64,000 nucleotides of DNA from Archangium violaceum (GTDB lineage: Bacteria; Myxococcota; Myxococcia; Myxococcales; Myxococcaceae). A model generated the notes under the pieces. The model searched no databases, was not told the DNA's origin, and saw only the letters and a list, made by a program, of their open reading frames with translations. This document shows, piece after piece, positions 58,487 through 64,000 of this stretch; within the stretch, counting starts at the first letter, position 1, and each line of letters begins with the position of its first letter. The stretch covers positions 9,055,501 through 9,119,500 of the forward strand of contig NZ_CP069338.1 in assembly GCF_016859125.1 (NCBI RefSeq), read 5' to 3'. The translations under genes and the position numbers were made by a program.

Positions 58487-60094
58487 TCAGCGTTGCGCTT
58501 TCACCCTCGGCAGGAGTCTGGCCGCACGGCTCTGGACATTGGCGTACGGGTCCGAGCGCGCCGCCTCCTCGAGGAACGGTGCCGCGGGGGCTCCCACCTC
58601 CCGGACGAGGAAGTCGGCGCACTTCGTGTGGAAGCGATCGCTCACCAGGCAGCGGATGACGTTGCGGATGAGCTTCGCGTCCGTGCGATAGGCGGGGTTG
58701 TTGCGCAGGGCCGCGCCGTAGGAGGCGAGCCCATCCACCCAGCGGAGGTTGTCGAAGTTGACGTGTCCCTCCAGGTAGGGGGCGTAGGCGCTCCGGGGGT
58801 ATTGCGCGCGCAGACTGGCGAGCGCCCGGAGCGTCTGATCCCTCCGCCGCTCTCCCTCCTTCACCCAGCGTTCGATCTGCTCGATGTTGGGGAGGTCCTC
58901 CGGCGGAACGTTCTCCTCCTGAGCGGAGGTGGCTGGCTTCCCGCTGGGAGCGGGCTGTTGCTTCGGGGCAGGGGGGCTCTTCGCAACGGGGGAGGGCGTG
59001 TTCGTGGCGGGCCGGGACTCCTGCGCGTCCGGCCAGAGGAGCGCCGCGCCGAGGCCCACCAGGAGCACTCCCGCGGCCCCCACGGCCAGCATCGGGCGCT
59101 TGTCCCGGGGTGGCACCAGTGTCCGCGAGTCGGACACCGTCCTCTGGGGACGGCTGGAGACGGTGGCCTCGAGGGCGGAGGACGAGGCCGCCGCGTGGTC
59201 CCGCACCGTGGGTGACGAGCCGGAGGGGGCGCTCGCGTCCGGGAGTGCTTCCAGCGTGGCGGCGAAGTCCGTGGCCGACTGGAATCGGTCCCCGGGTTGT
59301 TTCGCCATCGCCTTGCGGACCGCCGCCTCCAACTCCTGGGAGAACCCCGCCTCGGGGCGGATGCTGCTCAGGGAGGGCGGTGGGGCCACCTGGTGCTGGC
59401 TCATCACCTCGGCCGCCCGCTCGCCGTTGAAGGGTTTGGCGCCGGTGAGCAGCTCGAAGAGGAGCACGCCGACGGAGTAGAGGTCCGTCCGGGCGTCGAT
59501 TTCCCCGGCACGGATCTGCTCCGGGGCCATGTAGCTGGGCGTGCCCACGGCCAGGCCCGTGGTCAGGCCCGAGACCGTATCGCGCAGCTTCGCCAATCCG
59601 AAGTCCAGGATGCGGACCTGATCGCCCAGCCCGATGGCCTCCGTCAGCAGGATGTTGTCCGGCTTGATGTCCCGGTGGACGATGCCCTGGGCATGTGCGT
59701 GGGCCAATCCCGCCAGCACCTGGCGCACGAGGCCCAGCGCCCGCTTCACGGGAAGGGGTCCGCCCTCGCGCAGCAGCGCGCGCAGGGTCTGTCCCGTGAC
59801 GAACTCCATCACCATGAAGGGGGCGCCCTCATGCACGCCATGGTCGATGACCGGGACGCAGCACGGATGGGACAGCCGGCTCATCGCCTGCGCTTCGATC
59901 TGGAAGCGTCGCTGGAAGCTCTCGTCCGCCGCCATCCACGAGTGGAGGAACTTGATGGCCACGGCCCGGCCCAGCTCCAGTCGTTCGCCGCGGTACACCA
60001 CGCCCATGCCCCCGGCGGCGAGCCGCTGGAGAATCCGGTATCGCTCCTGCAAGACAATGCCGATTCGGGGATCGGTGACGGCGGTCGGTTCCAT
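58487..60094 (-). CDS. Transmembrane Ser/Thr protein kinase (Pkn-type)
   Basis: The start at 60094 (MEPTAV) is preferred; a longer TTG-initiated frame would overlap the upstream lipoprotein gene. The result is 535 residues. The kinase domain covers about 18-285: glycine loop GGMGVVY, Lys48 in AIKFL, HRDIKPDN from 140, DFG at 164-166, GTPSYMAPEQ after it, and DLYSVGVLLFELLTG. All catalytic residues are present. A low-complexity linker rich in Ser and Pro leads to one transmembrane helix (MLAVGAAGVLLVGLGAALLW), a Pro-rich stretch, and a C-terminal helical TPR-like domain in the periplasm. It follows two lipoprotein genes in the same direction after a 65-nt gap. Such kinases are abundant in myxobacteria; the substrate is unknown. 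Confidence 0.93.
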   Translation of the reverse strand: MEPTAVTDPRIGIVLQERYRILQRLAAGGMGVVYRGERLELGRAVAIKFLHSWMAADESFQRRFQIEAQAMSRLSHPCCVPVIDHGVHEGAPFMVMEFVTGQTLRALLREGGPLPVKRALGLVRQVLAGLAHAHAQGIVHRDIKPDNILLTEAIGLGDQVRILDFGLAKLRDTVSGLTTGLAVGTPSYMAPEQIRAGEIDARTDLYSVGVLLFELLTGAKPFNGERAAEVMSQHQVAPPPSLSSIRPEAGFSQELEAAVRKAMAKQPGDRFQSATDFAATLEALPDASAPSGSSPTVRDHAAASSSALEATVSSRPQRTVSDSRTLVPPRDKRPMLAVGAAGVLLVGLGAALLWPDAQESRPATNTPSPVAKSPPAPKQQPAPSGKPATSAQEENVPPEDLPNIEQIERWVKEGERRRDQTLRALASLRAQYPRSAYAPYLEGHVNFDNLRWVDGLASYGAALRNNPAYRTDAKLIRNVIRCLVSDRFHTKCADFLVREVGAPAAPFLEEAARSDPYANVQSRAARLLPRVKAQR

Positions 60095-60159
60095 GGAAGG
60101 AGGGGGAAGGTTACCAGGAGCACTCCCTTCAGGGGGTGGCACTGGGAGTGCGCTGAATT

Positions 60160-60591
60160 CTACCGGCCAATCTTCACTTCCTTGGCGTGGATTTCGTCCG
60201 CTTCGATCCAATCGGCCTTGATCTCCTTGGCGTAGATGATCTCCGCGGAGACCTCTGGGGCATGCACTTCACCACCACCCCATCCGCCCTTGCCGCCCTT
60301 GCCGCCCTTGCCGCCCTTTCCGGTGTAGGTGCGGCCCACCCGGCCACCTCGCGCCTTCACTTCCTTGGCGTAGATGACTCGCGCGTAGACACGCTCGGCC
60401 TTGATCTCCTTGGCGCGTAGCACGTCCTGGGGTGGTGGCGGCTGGGGGGAGGGTTGCGGCTCGCCTGGTGGTGGTGGGTACGGATACGGCTCCCCTCGGG
60501 GCGGTCGTCGCGGCCAGTCATCGTGGAGGTGGATGCGGCAGCCCGAGACCCCGAGCGCCAGTCCCAGCAGTAGCAGTGTCTGCATTCGCAT
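60160..60591 (-). CDS. Lipoprotein with two pentapeptide-repeat blocks around a GKGG linker
   Basis: The protein has 143 residues. A lipoprotein signal ends in LGVSGC with Cys18 as lipidated residue. A Pro-rich spacer (25-55) follows. Residues 60-84 and 111-140 are built of five-residue repeats of form A-[KDE]-x-[IV]-x (for example AKEIK, AERVY and AEIIY, ADWIE, ADEIH), which suggests two short quadrilateral beta-helix stacks. They flank a glycine-lysine linker (GKGG repeated, 91-107). Its ATG shares one base with the stop of the upstream lipoprotein gene (TGATG), so the two are translationally coupled. It is probably anchored to a membrane with the repeats in the periplasm or on the surface. 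No function is known. Confidence 0.8.
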   Translation of the reverse strand: MRMQTLLLLGLALGVSGCRIHLHDDWPRRPPRGEPYPYPPPPGEPQPSPQPPPPQDVLRAKEIKAERVYARVIYAKEVKARGGRVGRTYTGKGGKGGKGGKGGWGGGEVHAPEVSAEIIYAKEIKADWIEADEIHAKEVKIGR

Positions 60592-61373
60592 CAGGGAATC
60601 CCCGTGTTGTCGACCAGTACCGCGTTGGAGCTGGGCACCGTGGCCTGACCGGCCGTGAAGCGGTTGCGCAGCAGCGACACGCCATTGCCAGAGAGGGTGG
60701 CGCTCGCGATGTCCGAGAAGGACACCGACAGGTTGTTGGCATTGCTCGTCAGCCGGCCGTTGATCTTGACGCCCCGCATCCGGTTGCCACCTCCGAGCAC
60801 CGTCACGTTGCCCTCGATGGTGGAGAGCGGCCCTTCCTCCGGAGACCAGGCGCCGAAGATGAGCACATTCGCGGCGCGCAGCTCGAAGTTACCAGGGTAC
60901 GTGCCCGGGGCCAGCACGATGATGGTGTTGTCGCTGGCCGCCGCCTGGGCGATGTCGCCCCCAGGTTCCACCTCGGCCACCGTGCCTCCAATGGGGTAGC
61001 GCACCGGGGGGATGACCTGCTGTACCGTGCCGTCCCGGTACGCCACCACCACGTCATAGAGCTCCTTCTCCTGGAACACCTGGAAGGAGTACGTGCTGGG
61101 CTCGAAGTCCAGCTTCACCGTCCCCGTTGGCAGCTCCTCCACCAGCGCCAGGCCCGTTGAATCCGTCTGCACCGGCTCGAGGTCCGCTGCCTTGAGGCGC
61201 ACGCCCGAGCGATCGTTGCCCACCACCACGGTCGTGGTGGATCCCTGGTTGATGACCGGGTTGACCACCACCACCGCGCTCGTCACCTCTCCGAAGCGAC
61301 CCGTCACGGGGGGCGGGTTGCTCCCACATCCCGCCAACAGCAGTACCGTCAGTACGTCCAGGACCCGTTTCAT
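60591..61373 (-). CDS. Beta-helix lipoprotein, hypothetical
   Basis: The protein has 260 residues, and GGGAGG supports the start. The signal ends in LLAGC (Cys16 lipidated). Residues 20-130 form a beta-rich domain (VNPVINQGSTTTVVVGNDRS, then a GTVKLDFEPSTYSF strand). The C-terminal half has the turns of a parallel beta-helix of the pectate-lyase-like or DUF1565 type (DNTIIVLAPGTYPGNFEL, STIEGNVTVLGGGNRMRGVK). No catalytic residue can be assigned. It is the first gene of the leftward set with the pentapeptide lipoprotein and the kinase, which hints at an envelope role. Confidence 0.8.
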   Translation of the reverse strand: MKRVLDVLTVLLLAGCGSNPPPVTGRFGEVTSAVVVVNPVINQGSTTTVVVGNDRSGVRLKAADLEPVQTDSTGLALVEELPTGTVKLDFEPSTYSFQVFQEKELYDVVVAYRDGTVQQVIPPVRYPIGGTVAEVEPGGDIAQAAASDNTIIVLAPGTYPGNFELRAANVLIFGAWSPEEGPLSTIEGNVTVLGGGNRMRGVKINGRLTSNANNLSVSFSDIASATLSGNGVSLLRNRFTAGQATVPSSNAVLVDNTGIP

Positions 61374-61474
61374 GTGAACCTCCCGCCCATTGACTCGCGT
61401 CCCGGGTAGACGGCCACGGCTTCAGGTCGAAGCGCTGAAGGGTGGGGGCTGGCGCGATACCTTGGGTGTGCCGG

Positions 61475-61488
61475 TAGAATTGCAGTCA
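61475..61488 (+). promoter_or_regulatory. Possible -10 box giving a leaderless transcript
   Basis: TAGAAT at 61475-61480 ends 7 nt before the ATG at 61488, the spacing expected if transcription begins at the start codon. No Shine-Dalgarno sequence precedes this ATG. No clear -35 box is seen. Confidence 0.3.
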
Positions 61489-62834
61489 TGTCCTCCTCCT
61501 CGCTGGCCGATGCTCTCCGTGAAGGCGTGCGCGGTCCCGTCCTCACCGATGAGAGCTCGCTCGAACGCTACAGCTTCGACTTCGGGAATCTGCGCCGGCG
61601 CCTGCCCCTGGCCGTGGTCCGGTCCCAGAGCGAGCAGGACGTGGTGCACACGCTGAGGGTGGCCCGGTCCTTCGGCGTCCCCGTCAGCTCCCGTGGCGCC
61701 GGGCACTCCGTCGGCGGGCAGTGTCTGTGCGAGGGCATCGTGCTCGCCCACGACGCGGAAGCGGGCGAGGTGCGCGTGCTGGAGGACGGGCGCGCCGAGG
61801 TCACCTGCCGCAGCCGGTGGAAGCGCGTGGAGCGCACCCTGGCCGGGGCGGGGCGGATGTTTCCCATCCTCACCAACCTGCTCCGCACGTCGGTGGGCGG
61901 GACGTTGTCCGTGGGCGGCTACGGCGTGCGCTCCTTCGTGGACGGGGCGCAGGTGGATCAGGTGGAGCGGGCCCGGCTCATCCTTCCGGAGGGACAGGCG
62001 GTGTGGTGCTCGCGCGAGGAGAACCCGGAGCTGTTCCGTTTCGCCCTCGCGGGCTTCGGCCAGGTGGGCGTCCTGGAGCGGGTGGTGCTGCGGACCCTTC
62101 CGGACCGGCCCATCGCCCGGCTGCAGATGAACCGCCACCGCAACTGGCGGGAGATGGTGGACTCGCTGGCGTGGACGGCGGAGTGGGAGGGGCCGGGACC
62201 GGAGCTCTTCTTCGCCGAGCACCGCGCGGGGAAGCTCTGGTCCATCTTCGGCACGCAGTTCGAGACGGACGCGGCGGCCCAGGCCTCCTCGCTCCCCGAG
62301 CCGCTCGTTCGCATGGCGCGCGAGCGCGTGCACATGGTGGCGAACGTCGACATGCTGCACAAGGGCGAGGACGAGGGGGAGCTCTTCGACCCCGCCATGT
62401 ATCGGGTGATGGGCGACTACTGCCTGGATCTGGAGGGGCTGCGGCGTTTCGTGGCCTTCCTCGAGGAGCAGCCCTCGCGCTTCTGGTTGCCCAATCTGGA
62501 CCTGGTGCGCCTGCTCGGGCTCGCCCAGCCGAAGGACGGCGGGCGCTGGCCCTTCGACATCCGGGCCGCCTACGGTGGGCCCCAGCGCGTGTATGGCATT
62601 GGCCTGTACTACCTGGGCCCGCTCTCGGATCAGGCCGGGCTCGAGGCGGCCCGGCAGGCGCACCGCGCGTGCATGGAGAAGTGCCTGGAGCTGGGCGGCC
62701 GTCCCTACCTCTACGGCTGGATGGAGCTGGACCGCGACGCCCGGCAGGCCCTCTACAAGCAGGACTACACGCGGATGCGGGCCCTGCGCCAGGAGTTGGA
62801 TCCGCGCGGGCTGCTCAATCCCGAGAGTCTTTGA
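61488..62834 (+). CDS. FAD-linked oxidase, VAO/cytokinin-oxidase-like (PCMH) family
   Basis: The protein has 448 residues. The FAD-binding PCMH domain is clear: PLAVVRSQSEQDVV, then SSRGAGHSVGG with His73 at the position that covalently binds FAD in cytokinin-oxidase-type enzymes, then TSVGGTLSVGGYGVRSF. The C-terminal cap ends in the typical LDPRGLLNPESL. It is probably a flavin oxidase or dehydrogenase of an alcohol, sugar or amine; the substrate cannot be read. There is no visible signal peptide, so it is predicted cytosolic. Its end overlaps by 20 nt the end of the convergent lanthipeptide synthetase gene. Confidence 0.9.
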   Translation: MSSSSLADALREGVRGPVLTDESSLERYSFDFGNLRRRLPLAVVRSQSEQDVVHTLRVARSFGVPVSSRGAGHSVGGQCLCEGIVLAHDAEAGEVRVLEDGRAEVTCRSRWKRVERTLAGAGRMFPILTNLLRTSVGGTLSVGGYGVRSFVDGAQVDQVERARLILPEGQAVWCSREENPELFRFALAGFGQVGVLERVVLRTLPDRPIARLQMNRHRNWREMVDSLAWTAEWEGPGPELFFAEHRAGKLWSIFGTQFETDAAAQASSLPEPLVRMARERVHMVANVDMLHKGEDEGELFDPAMYRVMGDYCLDLEGLRRFVAFLEEQPSRFWLPNLDLVRLLGLAQPKDGGRWPFDIRAAYGGPQRVYGIGLYYLGPLSDQAGLEAARQAHRACMEKCLELGGRPYLYGWMELDRDARQALYKQDYTRMRALRQELDPRGLLNPESL

Positions 62835-64000
62835 TCGGCCCCTCCAGGAGCAGCACGGAAGGCACCTGCTCCGGCCGGGCCAGGCGGAGCAGGCCGTGGC
62901 CCGTTCCCGCCAGTCCGTGCATCAGCCCCGGCATCTCCAACCCGAAGGGAACGCCACCGAGGCACCCGCGCCGTTCGAGTGACTCCAAGACGCTGGCCGA
63001 GCGCCGCTCCAGCTCGGGAGCCCAGCGCTCGCCGCCCGGTGCCTCGCGCGCCCGCAGCAGGAGCTCCAGCGCGCCGAGGTCACCGTGGCACAGCGAGTGG
63101 TTCTGGCCGAAGCCGTGCGCCCGCACCGTCTCCAGCGCCGCCTCCAGTGCCTCGCGCACGTTCGACTCCCCGTGATGCAGCGCGTGCAGCCGGACCAGCC
63201 CCGCTCCGGACGAGCCCTGGCACCAGGATGTCTCTCCGGGCCCGAAGCGTCGCTCGTTCCCGGTGGCGAGCGCTTCGCGGGCCGCGACGCGAAAACGCTC
63301 CTCTCCGGTGAGCGAGGAGAGCTCCAGGAGAGCCAGCGCGGTGCCATCCGAGCCTCGGGCGAGGTCTGCTTCCACCGGAGCCTTCGGGTTCAACAGCCGC
63401 TCCCCACAGCGCCGTGCCAGCTCCAGCACGCGCGGTGAGGGCGCGGTGCGCTGCAGTGCCACCAGGACGAGGAGCGCCCCCGCGGTCCCGCTGAGAATCC
63501 CGTGCCCGGTGTCCGCGTCGACGAGCGCGGGCAGGTGCTCCGTGGCGAGGGCCTCGGCCTTGCGCAGCAGATCCTCCCGTCCCCAGCGCGCCCCGAGCTG
63601 CGTCAGCACGTAGACGATGCCACCCCAGCCGTCGAAGCCGCCCGCGGAGGTGAGGGGCTCGTGCTCCTGCTCCAGCCGGTGCAGCACCACGGCCACCAGC
63701 CGCCGGGCGGCCTCGCCATGGCGGCCCGTGCCGGCCATCGACTCCAGCTGACCCAGGAAGAGGGCGATGCCCGGCAGCCCCGCGTAGAGATCCAGGCCCA
63801 GCGGGCCCAGCACCCAGCGCCGCTCCCGGCCGAGCGACAGCCCGTACGCGGCTCGGGCGCCCGGCTCCAGGGGCACGAGCTCCAGCAGCCGATCTCCCAG
63901 GGTCACCGCCGCCGCGATGAGGCGATCGGGCGTGGCGGGCGCGGACCCTTCGGATAGCGGATACGTCACGCCCGGCGAGTCCACGTCCGGGACGAGCGTG
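62815..64000 (-). CDS. LanM-type lanthipeptide synthetase, C-terminal cyclase part (cut by window edge)
   Basis: The frame is open to the right edge, so the N-terminal (dehydratase) part lies outside; 394 residues are visible. The segment WVLGPLGLDLYAGLPGIALF opens a LanC-like double-barrel cyclase domain. The zinc ligands are visible as Cys in SWCQGSSG (63220-63222) and the adjacent Cys-His in LCHGDLG (63085-63090), with LMHGLAGTGHGLLRL near the end. The domain normally adds cysteine thiols to dehydrated Ser/Thr to form lanthionine rings. The approach sequence fits a LanM (class II) fusion better than a free-standing LanC, but class cannot be settled without the missing part. No precursor peptide gene is visible on this side. 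Confidence 0.9.
   Translation of the reverse strand, partial: TLVPDVDSPGVTYPLSEGSAPATPDRLIAAAVTLGDRLLELVPLEPGARAAYGLSLGRERRWVLGPLGLDLYAGLPGIALFLGQLESMAGTGRHGEAARRLVAVVLHRLEQEHEPLTSAGGFDGWGGIVYVLTQLGARWGREDLLRKAEALATEHLPALVDADTGHGILSGTAGALLVLVALQRTAPSPRVLELARRCGERLLNPKAPVEADLARGSDGTALALLELSSLTGEERFRVAAREALATGNERRFGPGETSWCQGSSGAGLVRLHALHHGESNVREALEAALETVRAHGFGQNHSLCHGDLGALELLLRAREAPGGERWAPELERRSASVLESLERRGCLGGVPFGLEMPGLMHGLAGTGHGLLRLARPEQVPSVLLLEGPIKDSRD

Noticed and set aside
60095-60211. TTG start giving a 574-residue kinase
   Set aside because: It overlaps the lipoprotein coding end, and the added residues lack a family pattern; MEPTAV at 60094 is simpler.
60300-60330. GKGG-coding tandem as a microsatellite or CRISPR-like repeat
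   Set aside because: It is short, in frame and part of a lipoprotein gene; there are no spacers.
61420-61440. CTTCA...TGAAG inverted repeat between the lipoprotein and oxidase genes
   Set aside because: A 5-bp arm with an 11-nt spacer is expected by chance.

Overview
The window is GC-rich DNA (about 70% by eye) from what looks like a myxobacterium, probably of the Cystobacter/Archangium/Myxococcus group. This is inferred from gene content: giant cis-AT polyketide synthases with a thiazole-forming NRPS, a Pkn-type Ser/Thr kinase, secreted alpha-lytic-type protease and beta-helix proteins, and a lanthipeptide synthetase. Neither species nor compound can be named from the sequence.

Positions 1-50744 hold one co-directional, tightly packed operon of eight genes encoding a modular PKS/NRPS assembly line. 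It is cut at the left edge inside the first gene. In order: (A) [KS]-AT(mal)-DH-ER-KR-ACP; (B) KS-AT(mal)-KR-ACP and (C) KS-AT(mal)-DH-KR-ACP on one protein; (D) KS-AT(mmal)-DH-ER-KR-ACP; an NRPS Cy-A(Ox)-PCP module predicted to build a thiazole from cysteine; (E) KS-AT(mmal)-DH-ER-KR-ACP; (F) KS-AT(mal)-KR-ACP; (G) KS-AT(mal)-ACP and (H) KS-AT(mmal)-dead DH-KR-ACP on one protein; (I) KS-AT(mal)-degenerate DH-ACP-TE. Strict collinearity predicts ...CH2CH2-CH(OH)-CH2-CH=CH-CH2-CH(CH3)-thiazole-CH2-CH(CH3)-CH(OH)-CH2-CO-CH2-CH(OH)-CH(CH3)-CO-CH2-COOH, or a lactone, hemiketal or pyrone derived from it. The loading module and earlier modules lie to the left. Two AT cassettes occur as near-identical long repeats, which points to AT recycling by gene conversion.

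Positions 50745-58486 are a mixed region: a secreted FN3/beta-helix protein, a strong hairpin terminator, a hydrolase remnant, a secreted S1 protease, a DUF2306 membrane protein divergent from a TetR regulator with two perfect palindromic operators between them, a WrbA-like flavoprotein, a bacterial voltage-gated channel with an unusual filter, and the scar of a divergent LysR/SDR pair in which both genes are broken.

Positions 58487-61373 carry a leftward set: a beta-helix lipoprotein, a pentapeptide-repeat/GKGG lipoprotein and a transmembrane Ser/Thr kinase. Positions 61488-64000 carry a covalent-FAD-type oxidase that converges on, and overlaps by 20 nt, the LanC-like cyclase end of a LanM-type lanthipeptide synthetase. 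That gene runs off the right edge and suggests a second biosynthetic locus there. No tRNA, rRNA or CRISPR array was seen.
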